NCBI GenBank assembly: GCA_003170875.1
Contig: PMYJ01000080.1
Span: 1-7,548, forward strand
Reading direction: 5' to 3'
Length of the DNA stretch: 7,548 nt
From: Candidatus Dormiibacterota bacterium
GTDB lineage: Bacteria; Chloroflexota; Dormibacteria; Aeolococcales; Aeolococcaceae
This document shows positions 1-5,967 of this stretch, one piece after another. Below the pieces are notes generated by a model. The model did not search any database and was not told where the DNA came from. It saw nothing but the letters and a program-made list of their open reading frames with translations. How positions within the stretch are numbered: the stretch's first letter is position 1; every line of letters starts with the position of its first letter. The position numbers were made by a program, and so were the translations under genes.

Positions 1-380
1 CCCATCCCCTCGACCCCCAGCTCGTCCCCCGGACCACCTACTGCACCCCCCAGATCGCCTCGCTCGGGCTCTCGGAGGAGGAGGCGCGCCAGGCCGGCCA
101 CGAGGTGAGCGTCGGGGTCTTCCCGCTCACCGCCAACGGGCGCTCGATCATCTGGGGGGAGCAAGGCTTGTGCAAGGTCGTGGCGGGTGCCGACGGCACC
201 CTCCTCGGCGTCCACATGATCGGGCCCGAGGTCACCGAGCTGATCTATGCCGCGGCTCTCGGTGGCCTGCTGGAGGCCACCCCCTTCGAGATGGGCCGGG
301 CCATCGCCCCCCATCCCACCGTCAGCGAGATCCTCATGGAGGCCGCGCTCGCGGTCTCCGGCGATGCCATCCACATCTGA
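1..380 (+). CDS. lpdA: Dihydrolipoamide dehydrogenase (E3), C-terminal part; 5' end outside window
   Basis: This is the C-terminal ~126 residues of a flavoprotein disulfide reductase, read in the frame beginning at base 3; the first two bases belong to an earlier codon. E3 reoxidises the dihydrolipoyl arm of 2-oxoacid dehydrogenase complexes with FAD and NAD+. Visible family features are the interface-domain opening (VPRTTYCTPQIASLGLSEEE), the LLGVHMIGPEVTELI segment, and the active-site HPTVSE motif, with the catalytic base His at 312-314 and its partner Glu at 327-329. The usual HAHPT is APHPT here, so the first His is absent but the catalytic one is kept. The FAD, NAD and redox-disulfide regions lie upstream of the window. 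The gene precedes the E1a-E1b-E2 genes on the same strand, so it is probably the E3 of that complex (lpdV-like). The family call is firm; the dedicated role is inferred from position. Confidence 0.93.
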   Translation, partial: HPLDPQLVPRTTYCTPQIASLGLSEEEARQAGHEVSVGVFPLTANGRSIIWGEQGLCKVVAGADGTLLGVHMIGPEVTELIYAAALGGLLEATPFEMGRAIAPHPTVSEILMEAALAVSGDAIHI

Positions 381-468
381 GTCGCATCCATCCGGGCCGG
401 CGCTGACCCATCCGGGCCCGACCCGAATCCATCCACTTCTGAGGCGAATCCATCCAGATCTGAGCAGA
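365..468 (+). repeat. Degenerate ~21-bp tandem repeat, about five units, starting inside the end of lpdA
   Basis: Units begin at 365, 386, 407, 427 and 448; four are 21 bp and the third is 20 bp. The two best copies (427-447 and 448-468) share ATCCATCCA, two or three variable bases, then TCTGAG. The unit at 365-385 matches the 427 unit at 16 of 21 positions and contains the last E3 codons and stop TGA (378-380). Units 2 and 3 resemble each other (CCATCCGGGCC) but have lost the TCTGAG half. The E3 stop motif therefore recurs with TGA at 440 and 461. This was read by eye; the outer copies are clear and the middle two are weaker. Confidence 0.7.
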
Positions 469-612
469 TGGGGCCACCCCACGTGCGGGGGCCGCGTCCA
501 CCATCGCGTGGGGCGTGCGGCCGAAACCGGGGGCTCCAAAACGGCTTCGAAAGGTGTCACATTTCCCCTCGCCCGGTGGAGGGGCGCGTCAACAGCATCG
601 GAAGCTGCGTTC

Positions 613-631
613 GTCAGGTGGGGAGCCTGAC
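613..631 (+). promoter_or_regulatory. Potential RNA hairpin just upstream of the E1-alpha ribosome binding site
   Basis: GTCAGG (613-618) and CCTGAC (626-631) form a perfect 6-bp stem with a 7-nt loop. The stem ends 3 nt before the Shine-Dalgarno at 635. GGAGCC (622-627) could instead pair with GGCTCC at 532-537, giving a mutually exclusive longer-range fold. A role in controlling translation or transcription of E1-alpha is possible but purely inferred; short hairpins arise often by chance at this GC content. Confidence 0.3.
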
Positions 632-634
632 CAG

Positions 635-639
635 AGGAG
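635..639 (+). promoter_or_regulatory. Shine-Dalgarno (AGGAG) that fixes the E1-alpha start
   Basis: AGGAG sits within a purine run AGAGGAGAGAGA, with 5 nt between it and the GTG at 645-647. It supports the GTG start over the in-frame ATG at 468, which would add 59 residues not typical of E1-alpha proteins. Confidence 0.75.
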
Positions 640-644
640 AGAGA

Positions 645-1649
645 GTGGTCGTCGCCAACAGGGCCGCGCGAGCGATCGCCGGCATCGACGCCGACACCCT
701 GCGCGCCATGTACCGGCACATGCTCCGCTCCCGGATGCTGGACGAGCGGATCTGGCTGCTCAACCGCCAGGGTCTGGTCCGTTTCTGGGTCTCCGGGATG
801 GGCCAGGAGGCCATCCAGGTGGCCCTGGGCATGCACGTCCGTCCCGGCCACGACTGGGTGGCCCCGTACTACCGGGACCTGGCCCTCACCCTGGTGCTGG
901 GGATGACCCCGCGCGACCAGCTGCTCGCCGCCATGGCCAAGGCCGACGACCCCAATACCGGGGGTCGCCAGATGCCGGCCCACTTCGGCTGCCGCCGGCT
1001 CAACATCATCACCACCGGCTCGGTGGTGGCCACCCAGTTCATCCACGCCGCCGGGATCGCGCTCGCCTCCAAGATCCGGGGCGAGGACGCGGTCACGGTC
1101 GTGACCACGGGGGAGGGGGCGACCAGCGAGGGAGACTTCCACGAGGCCCTCAACTTCGCCGCCACCCACAGCCTCGCGGTGGTCTTCGTGGTCGAGGACA
1201 ACGGCCTCGCCATCAGCGTCCCGACCTCCAAGCAGATGCCCACCCCCAACGTCTCCGACCGGGCGACCGGCTACGGCATCCCCGGCGTGGTGGTGGACGG
1301 CACCGACCCCGTGGCCAGCTACTTGGTCTGCGGCGAGGCGGTCGCCCGGGCGCGGGCCGGCAAGGGGCCGACCCTGATCGACGCCAAGGTGCCGCGTCTC
1401 ACCTCGCACAGCTCCGACGACGACCAGCGCCGCTACCGGACCGCGGAGGCCCTGGAGACTGACCGGACCCACGACTGCCTGGGCCGTTTCGCCGCCCGGC
1501 TCGGCGAGCAGGGGATGCTCTCCGCCAGGGACGAGGAGGCGATGCGGGCGAAGCTGCTGGCGGAGATGGACGTCGCCACCGCGCAGGCGGAGGCGGCGTC
1601 TGACCCCGATCCCGAGAGCGTCCTCCTCCACGTGCTGGGGGACGCCTGA
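645..1649 (+). CDS. bkdA1: Branched-chain 2-oxoacid dehydrogenase E1 component, alpha subunit
   Basis: This 334-residue thiamine-diphosphate enzyme subunit pairs with the beta subunit encoded next to it to decarboxylate branched-chain 2-oxoacids and reductively acylate the E2 lipoyl arm. Visible features are the opening RMLDERIWLLNRQG, the TPP-contact YYRD at residues 75-78, RQMPAHFG, and the metal/TPP motif GEGATSEGD at 156-164 followed by EDNGLAIS, with the metal-ligand Asn at 186. The loop SHSSDDDQRRYR (254 onward) matches the conserved HSxxDD active-site loop. GEG rather than GDG and the DNGxAIS context recall animal BCKDH E1-alpha and favour a branched-chain over a pyruvate substrate. 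The start is the GTG with an AGGAG 5 nt upstream. The stop overlaps the E1-beta start by one base (TGATG). Substrate class is inferred; a pyruvate or broad-range enzyme cannot be excluded. Confidence 0.92.
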   Translation: MVVANRAARAIAGIDADTLRAMYRHMLRSRMLDERIWLLNRQGLVRFWVSGMGQEAIQVALGMHVRPGHDWVAPYYRDLALTLVLGMTPRDQLLAAMAKADDPNTGGRQMPAHFGCRRLNIITTGSVVATQFIHAAGIALASKIRGEDAVTVVTTGEGATSEGDFHEALNFAATHSLAVVFVVEDNGLAISVPTSKQMPTPNVSDRATGYGIPGVVVDGTDPVASYLVCGEAVARARAGKGPTLIDAKVPRLTSHSSDDDQRRYRTAEALETDRTHDCLGRFAARLGEQGMLSARDEEAMRAKLLAEMDVATAQAEAASDPDPESVLLHVLGDA

Positions 1650-2632
1650 TGGCCGTCAAGACCTACCTGGAGGCGATCCGGGAGGGGATGCGCGACGAGA
1701 TGCGCCGCGACGACCGGGTGATGATCTTCGGCGAGGACGTCGGCTTCAAAGGCGGCGTCTTCGGGGTCACCGAGGGATTGCAGCGCGAGTTCGGAGAATG
1801 GCGGGTGATGGACTCACCGCTCGCCGAGTCGTGCATCGTCGGCGTCTGCATCGGCGCCGCGTTCAACGGCATGCGGCCCATCGCCGAGATCCAGTTCCAG
1901 GACTTCATTCTGCCCGGAGTGGATCAGATCGTCAGCGAGGCCGCCAAGATCCGCTACCGGAGCAACGACGATTGGAACATGCCCCTGGTCATCCGCGCCC
2001 CGTTCGGCGGCGGCGTCCATGGGGCCCTCTACCACTCCCAGTCGATCGAGGCGATGTTCTGCGGCGTCCCCGGGCTGCGGGTGGTGGTGCCCTCCAACCC
2101 CTACGACGCCAAGGGGATGCTGGTGGCGGCGATCCGCGACCCCGACCCCGTCCTCTACTTCGAGCACAAGAAGGCGTACCGGTCGATCCGAGGCGAGGTC
2201 CCCGATCACGAGTACACCGTCCCCCTCGACCGGGTCCGGGTGGTCCGCGAGGGCCGGGATATCGTCATCTTCACCTACGGCCTGATGGTCGACACGGCGG
2301 TCCAGGCCGCCGAGCGGCTGGCCCCGGACGGTTTCTCCGTCTCGGTGGTCGACCTCCGCTCCCTCCGGCCCCTCGACCGCCAGGGCATCGTGGAGAGCGC
2401 CCGGAGGTGCGGCAAGGTGCTGATCGCCCAGGAGGCCAACCTGGCCGTCTCGGTGAGCAGCGAGGTCAGCGCCATCGTCGCTGAGGAGTGTTTCGAGTAC
2501 CTTGATGCTCCGGTGATGCGCATCGGCGGGCCCGAGGTCCCCGCGATGCCCTTCGCCAAGCCCCTGGAGGACGCCTACCTGGTGGACGTCGACAAGCTCG
2601 AGAGCAAGCTCCGCCGCCTCGCGGAGTACTAG
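1649..2632 (+). CDS. bkdA2: Branched-chain 2-oxoacid dehydrogenase E1 component, beta subunit
   Basis: The product is 327 residues, the normal length for E1-beta. It completes the E1 heterotetramer that binds thiamine diphosphate at the alpha/beta interface. Visible features are FGEDVGFKGGVF (27-38), the TPP-activating Glu in SPLAESCIVG (Glu60), the active-site His in YHSQSIEAMF (His129), then FEHKKAYR (171-178), the C-terminal transketolase domain around VVDLRSLRPLD, and MPFAKPLED near the end. HSQSxEA and FEHKxAYR closely resemble my recollection of branched-chain E1-beta proteins such as Bacillus BkdAB, more than pyruvate E1-beta. The ATG overlaps the E1-alpha stop by one base, with a G-run at 1637-1641 as a ribosome binding site, so the subunits are probably coupled for equal output. 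The call is firm as E1-beta and good as branched-chain type. Confidence 0.94.
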   Translation: MAVKTYLEAIREGMRDEMRRDDRVMIFGEDVGFKGGVFGVTEGLQREFGEWRVMDSPLAESCIVGVCIGAAFNGMRPIAEIQFQDFILPGVDQIVSEAAKIRYRSNDDWNMPLVIRAPFGGGVHGALYHSQSIEAMFCGVPGLRVVVPSNPYDAKGMLVAAIRDPDPVLYFEHKKAYRSIRGEVPDHEYTVPLDRVRVVREGRDIVIFTYGLMVDTAVQAAERLAPDGFSVSVVDLRSLRPLDRQGIVESARRCGKVLIAQEANLAVSVSSEVSAIVAEECFEYLDAPVMRIGGPEVPAMPFAKPLEDAYLVDVDKLESKLRRLAEY

Positions 2633-2667
2633 CGCGGGAGCCCAGCCGAATTGAGGGAGCCGAACCC

Positions 2668-4170
2668 ATGGCGCTGACGGTCAGCATGCCCCAGCTCGGT
2701 GAGTCGGTCACCGAGGGGACCATCGTCCGCTGGCTCAAGCAGCCCGGCGAGCCGGTGGCCCGCTACGAGTCGATCGCCGAGGTGGCGAGCGACAAGGTCA
2801 ACGCCGAGATCCCCGCCCCCGCCGACGGCACCTTCGGCGAGATCATCGCCGCCGAGGGGTCGGTGGTCAGCGTGGGACAGCCGATCTGCACCATCGAGCA
2901 GGGTGCCGGGGCCGCCGCCGAGGTTCCGGCCGCCGCTCCCGCGGCACCCGCCGCGGTGCAGCCGGCAGCCCCAGTCCCGGCGGCTGCCGAGGCAGCGCCG
3001 GCCGTTCTCGAGGCCACGCCGGCTCCCCTTGCCGAGGCTCCCGCCGTCCGCGCCCCCGAGCCCGTGGTGGAGCGCCCGACCGCCGCCGCGCCTGCCGCCG
3101 CCGCCGTGCCGGCTCCGTCCGCAGCTGCGACCGTCCCGGCGGCGGCGGCTGCTGCCGCCGCCGACGCCAACGGTGCCGCCCACCAGCACGTGACCCCCGC
3201 GGTGCGGATGCTCGCTCGCGAGCAGGACGTCGACCTCTCCCTGATCCCGGGGAGCGGCATCGGCGGCCGGGTCACCAAGAAGGACGTCCTGGACCACGTC
3301 CAGAGGCGGGACGAGGCCGCCCGCGCCGCCGGGCCGGCTCCGCTCGTGGCCCTGGCACCCGCGCCCTCTGCGCAGTCCGCCGCGCCGGCACCTGCCGCCC
3401 TCACCCCGGCACCCGCGGCCGTCTCTCCGGCGCCCGTCGCGGCGCTGCCGTCGCTCTCGGCTTCCGCCGAGGAGGGCGACCAGTTGCTGCCGATGACGTC
3501 GGTCCGGCGGGCGATCGCCGAGCACATGGTCCGCAGCCGGCAGACCTCGCCCCACGCCTGGCTGATGGTCGAGGTCGACATGTCCCGGGTGGTGCGTCTG
3601 CGCGAGGCGGGCAAGGCCGCCTTCCGCGAGCGCTACGGGATCTCTCTCACCTACCTCCCCTTCGTGGCCCGGGCGGTGGTCGAGGCGCTGCGGCGCCGGC
3701 CCAGCCTCAACGCCCAGTGGAGCGAGGCCGGGCTCGTGCTCAAGCACGACATCAACCTCGGCATCGCCGTCGCTCTGGAGGAAAACCTGGTGGTGCCGGT
3801 GCTGCGCAACGCCGACCGCCTGAGCATCGCCGGCCTGGCCCAGGCGATGGCCGACCTCGGCAACCGCGCCCGTTCCAACCGTCTCAAGCTCGATGAGATC
3901 CAGGGCGGCACCTTCACCCTCAACAACACCGGGGCGCTGGGGGCGGTGATGACGCAGGCCATCATCAACCAGCCCCAAGCTGCGATCCTCACCATGGACG
4001 CGGTGGTCAAGCGGGCGGTCGTCGTCGACGACATGATCGCGATCCGCCCGATCATGAATCTCGGCATGAGCTTCGACCACCGGCTCAACGACGGCCTCCA
4101 GGCGGCCCGCTTCCTCCAGGACATCAGGGAGCAGCTCGAGGGATTAGACGAGGGCGCTACCCTCCTCTGA
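2668..4170 (+). CDS. bkdB: Branched-chain 2-oxoacid dehydrogenase E2, dihydrolipoyl acyltransferase
   Basis: This 500-residue E2 core subunit carries the acyl group on its lipoyl lysine and transfers it to CoA. Domains in order: one lipoyl domain (about 2-77; lipoylated Lys43 in SDKVNAEIPAP), an Ala/Pro/Val-rich linker (about 79-171), the peripheral subunit-binding domain (about 175-212, VTPAVRMLAREQDVDLSLI), a second Ala/Pro linker (about 214-270), and the catalytic trimer-forming domain (272-500). The active-site motif is SFDHRLNDG with His471 and Asp475. TLNNTGALGAV and INQPQAAIL are the usual active-channel and trimer segments. The ATG is preceded by GAGGGAG (2653-2659) with an 8-nt spacer, 35 nt after the E1-beta stop, so E2 has its own ribosome binding site. 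The stop overlaps the next small ORF by one base. The acyltransferase family is certain; substrate class follows from the E1 genes. Confidence 0.94.
   Translation: MALTVSMPQLGESVTEGTIVRWLKQPGEPVARYESIAEVASDKVNAEIPAPADGTFGEIIAAEGSVVSVGQPICTIEQGAGAAAEVPAAAPAAPAAVQPAAPVPAAAEAAPAVLEATPAPLAEAPAVRAPEPVVERPTAAAPAAAAVPAPSAAATVPAAAAAAAADANGAAHQHVTPAVRMLAREQDVDLSLIPGSGIGGRVTKKDVLDHVQRRDEAARAAGPAPLVALAPAPSAQSAAPAPAALTPAPAAVSPAPVAALPSLSASAEEGDQLLPMTSVRRAIAEHMVRSRQTSPHAWLMVEVDMSRVVRLREAGKAAFRERYGISLTYLPFVARAVVEALRRRPSLNAQWSEAGLVLKHDINLGIAVALEENLVVPVLRNADRLSIAGLAQAMADLGNRARSNRLKLDEIQGGTFTLNNTGALGAVMTQAIINQPQAAILTMDAVVKRAVVVDDMIAIRPIMNLGMSFDHRLNDGLQAARFLQDIREQLEGLDEGATLL
2902..3180 (+). other. Low-complexity Ala/Pro linker in E2 (first of two)
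   Basis: About 93 codons (residues 79-171) are dominated by Ala, Pro, Val and Glu, including an eight-residue Ala run at 158-165. The segment joins the lipoyl and subunit-binding domains and should be a flexible swinging arm. A second linker of similar composition lies at 3307-3477. The GCC/GCG-rich repetitive DNA is prone to length variation, although no exact tandem unit is evident. Confidence 0.8.
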
Positions 4171-4280
4171 TGCGGGCTCACGGCTGGCGGTGGTACGGCG
4201 GCCTGGTCATAACGGTGGTCCTGATCATCCTGGTGGTCTACCTGGTGGGCCTCTCCTCCGGCGGAGTATTCAAACTCTGA
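4170..4280 (+). CDS. 36-residue single-pass membrane miniprotein, unknown function
   Basis: The frame runs ATG 4170-4172 to TGA 4278-4280 and exactly fills the gap between E2 and the SDR. Its start overlaps the E2 stop (TGATG) and its stop overlaps the SDR start (TGATG), the same one-base junction used between E1-alpha and E1-beta. The product begins MRAHGWRW, which is basic and aromatic, followed by an uninterrupted hydrophobic stretch at residues 12-28 rich in Val, Leu and Ile, and a short tail SSGGVFKL. The layout predicts one transmembrane helix with the N-terminus in the cytoplasm. There is no strong Shine-Dalgarno, so expression would rely on coupling to E2. I recognise no family. It could tether or regulate a neighbouring enzyme, or simply keep ribosomes moving to the SDR. 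Reality is supported by its fit and amino-acid pattern; function is unknown. Confidence 0.68.
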   Translation: MRAHGWRWYGGLVITVVLIILVVYLVGLSSGGVFKL

Positions 4281-5104
4281 TGAAGCTCGACGGTTCCGTC
4301 GCGATCGTGACCGGTGCCTCGTCGGGCATAGGTGCCGCCACCGCCCGCCTGCTGGCGGGGCGCGGAGCGCGGGTGGTGCTCGCCGCCCGGCGGGCCGACC
4401 GGCTGGAGGCGCTGGCCGCCGAGCTGCCCGGGGCCATGGCCGTTCCCACCGACGTCACCGACCCGGCCCAGCTGGGGCACCTGGTGGAACGCTGCCTGGA
4501 TGTCCACGGGCGGGTCGACGTCCTCGTCAACAACGCCGGCCAGGGGCTGCACGTGCCCCTCCTGGAGCTGAGGGCCGACGACCTCCGCGCCGTCTTCGAG
4601 CTGAACGTGATCGCTCCGCTGGTCGCCATGCAGGCGGTGGTTCCCTCGATGCGCGCCCAGGGCGGCGGCGCCATCGTCAACGTGAGCTCCGCGACATCGC
4701 TGCGGCTCTTCCCCGGTCTGGGCGGCTACTCCGCCACCAAGGCGGCGTTGAACCTCCTCTCCCAAATCGGACAGATCGAGTTCGCCGATTCCCACGTCAC
4801 CGTCTCGGTGGTGTATCCGTCGGTGACCGCCACCGAGTTTCACCAGAGCCTGCGTGCCGGTCAATTCGCGGGCGGGCCGCGCAGGTTCCCAGCCGACCCG
4901 CCCGAGCTGGTCGCCACCGCCATCGCCTTCGCCATCGAGAGCGGGGAGGCCCACCTGATGGTCGGGGACCCGCCCCGGCCCATCGCCCCGGGTAGCGACG
5001 ACCCCTGGGCAGGTGGGCTCGCTCGGCCGATGCCGCCTCGCCCCGGCTGGGGCGCCGCCGCGGCTGGGCAGGCGTCGCCCCCCGACCAGGGGGCGTCGAC
5101 GTGA
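4280..5104 (+). CDS. Classical short-chain dehydrogenase/reductase (SDR)
   Basis: The 274-residue product has a Rossmann-fold SDR core. Visible features are the cofactor motif TGASSGIG (11-18), NNAG in VLVNNAGQG, and the catalytic Ser137, Tyr150 and Lys154 (YSATK), with the standard 13-residue Ser-Tyr spacing. Two arginines after strand 2 (AARR, 37-38) suggest NADP(H). It probably oxidises or reduces a carbonyl/alcohol, but the substrate cannot be read. I chose the ATG at 4280, which overlaps the miniprotein stop and places TGxxxGIG at the normal distance from the N-terminus; the in-frame GTG at 4190 would add 30 atypical residues. GGAG at 4263-4266 is far (13 nt) from the ATG, consistent with coupling. 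After about residue 228 there is a 46-residue Pro/Gly/Ala-rich tail beyond the usual fold. The stop overlaps the next gene by 4 nt. Confidence 0.9.
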   Translation: MKLDGSVAIVTGASSGIGAATARLLAGRGARVVLAARRADRLEALAAELPGAMAVPTDVTDPAQLGHLVERCLDVHGRVDVLVNNAGQGLHVPLLELRADDLRAVFELNVIAPLVAMQAVVPSMRAQGGGAIVNVSSATSLRLFPGLGGYSATKAALNLLSQIGQIEFADSHVTVSVVYPSVTATEFHQSLRAGQFAGGPRRFPADPPELVATAIAFAIESGEAHLMVGDPPRPIAPGSDDPWAGGLARPMPPRPGWGAAAAGQASPPDQGAST

Positions 5105-5967
5105 TCCTGGTCACCGCCGCAGCTGGGCGCACCGGCCGCAGCCTCGTCCCCGCTCTGGTCCGGCGTGGGCACGCGGTCCGTGCCTTCGACGTCACCTCTG
5201 AGGTGGAGCGGCTCACCGATCTCGGGGCCGCCGAGACGATCGCGGGGGACATGCTCGACCCCCGCGCGGTGGCGGCTGCGGTGGAGGGTGTCGAGGCCGT
5301 GATCCACATCGGACCGCCGATGCATCCGCGCGAGGCCGAGATGGGGCATGCGGTCGTCGCGGCCGCGCGGCGGGCGGGTGTCTCCCACTTCGTGCAGTTC
5401 TCGGTGACCCATCCTCAGCTCGAGCCGCTGCTCAACCATCAGGCCAAGCTGGCGGTCGAGAGGACGGTGCTGCTCTCGCGGATACCCTTCACCATCCTGC
5501 AGCCGATGCACTACATGCAGAACATCGACGTGAGGCGGGTGGTGGAGAGAGGTGTCCTGAACCAGCCGTATGCGCTCGAGACCCCGCTCGCGCACGTGGA
5601 TCTCGAGGACGTCACCGAGGTCGCGGCGCTGGTCGTCATGGACCCCAAGCACCATTACGCCACCTATGAGCTCTGCGGCGACGACTATGTCAACGCGCAC
5701 CAGCTCGCCGCCAGCATCGGTGCGATCTCAGGGCGCTCGGTGACGGCCGAGCACGTCCCTCTTGCCCATGCATTTGCTGCCGGAGCCGCTTCCGGGATCG
5801 CCGGTTCGCCGCCCTCCGAGGAGGACGACTGGCGGCGCGACGCCATGGGCCGGCTCTTCGACCACTACGGGCGGTATGGCATCACCGGCAACCCCAACGT
5901 CCTGGGCTGGCTGCTCGGGCGGTCGCCCACCAGCTTCGAGGACTACGTCCGCCGCTCGCTCGGGTAA
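5101..5967 (+). CDS. NmrA-like NAD(P)-binding protein (atypical SDR)
   Basis: The 288-residue product begins ILVTAAAGRTG, a Rossmann beta-alpha motif of the atypical SDR/NmrA type. The first glycine of the usual TGATGxxG is Ala6, while Gly9 and Gly12 remain. Asp30 at the end of strand 2 hints at NAD rather than NADP. VEAVIHIGPP, VSHFVQFSVTHP, NHQAKLAVERTV (Lys116 where these proteins often keep a lysine) and FTILQPMHYMQN follow the family pattern, ending with a C-terminal substrate-domain segment SFEDYVRRSLG. Members include redox sensors and quinone or isoflavone reductases; which applies here is not visible. The GTG start lies in a GTGA overlap with the SDR stop, preceded by AGGGGG (5088-5093) at 7-nt spacing. 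It is the last gene of the operon; its TAA directly abuts the stop of the converging gene. Confidence 0.85.
   Translation: MILVTAAAGRTGRSLVPALVRRGHAVRAFDVTSEVERLTDLGAAETIAGDMLDPRAVAAAVEGVEAVIHIGPPMHPREAEMGHAVVAAARRAGVSHFVQFSVTHPQLEPLLNHQAKLAVERTVLLSRIPFTILQPMHYMQNIDVRRVVERGVLNQPYALETPLAHVDLEDVTEVAALVVMDPKHHYATYELCGDDYVNAHQLAASIGAISGRSVTAEHVPLAHAFAAGAASGIAGSPPSEEDDWRRDAMGRLFDHYGRYGITGNPNVLGWLLGRSPTSFEDYVRRSLG

Larger units (their letters stand above)
381..644 (+). other. Non-coding leader between E3 and E1-alpha
   Basis: This is the only sizeable gap in the window. It holds the tandem repeat (to 468) and then about 175 bp of structured GC-rich sequence. Three perfect inverted repeats can be read: CCCCACG/CGTGGGG (477-483 with 507-513), enclosing a small GCGG/CCGC hairpin at 485-495; CCCCTC/GAGGGG (565-570 with 579-584); and GTCAGG/CCTGAC (613-618 with 626-631), ending 3 nt before the ribosome binding site. 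None is followed by a T-run, so I do not call an intrinsic terminator. A relatively A-rich patch around 523-565 could contain a promoter, but I see no convincing -35/-10 pair. A frame open from 468 into E1-alpha lacks family similarity in its first 59 residues. Confidence 0.6.

Noticed and set aside
365..468. CRISPR array
   Set aside because: Units are contiguous ~21-bp degenerate repeats without unique spacers, and no cas genes are present.
247..630. Frame through the tandem repeat encoding IHP-type heptad repeats
   Set aside because: A 21-bp period automatically creates a 7-residue repeat. The frame overlaps the E3 gene in another phase and shows no family resemblance.
468..644. ATG at 468 as an alternative start for E1-alpha
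   Set aside because: The added 59 residues show no E1-alpha similarity and there is no good Shine-Dalgarno before 468, whereas AGGAG precedes the GTG at 645 at proper spacing.
2629..4080. 483-codon open frame on the minus strand opposite E2
   Set aside because: It encodes Gly/Arg/His-rich sequence with no recognisable domain. It mirrors the GC-biased third positions of the E2 gene, whose domains are unmistakable.
4190..4279. GTG at 4190 as start of the SDR
   Set aside because: It would add 30 Pro/Gly/Arg-rich residues before the Rossmann fold and overlap the miniprotein frame; ATG 4280 gives the normal SDR N-terminus.
4238..4954. 238-codon minus-strand frame opposite the SDR
   Set aside because: It is an antisense shadow of an SDR whose cofactor and catalytic motifs are complete on the plus strand.
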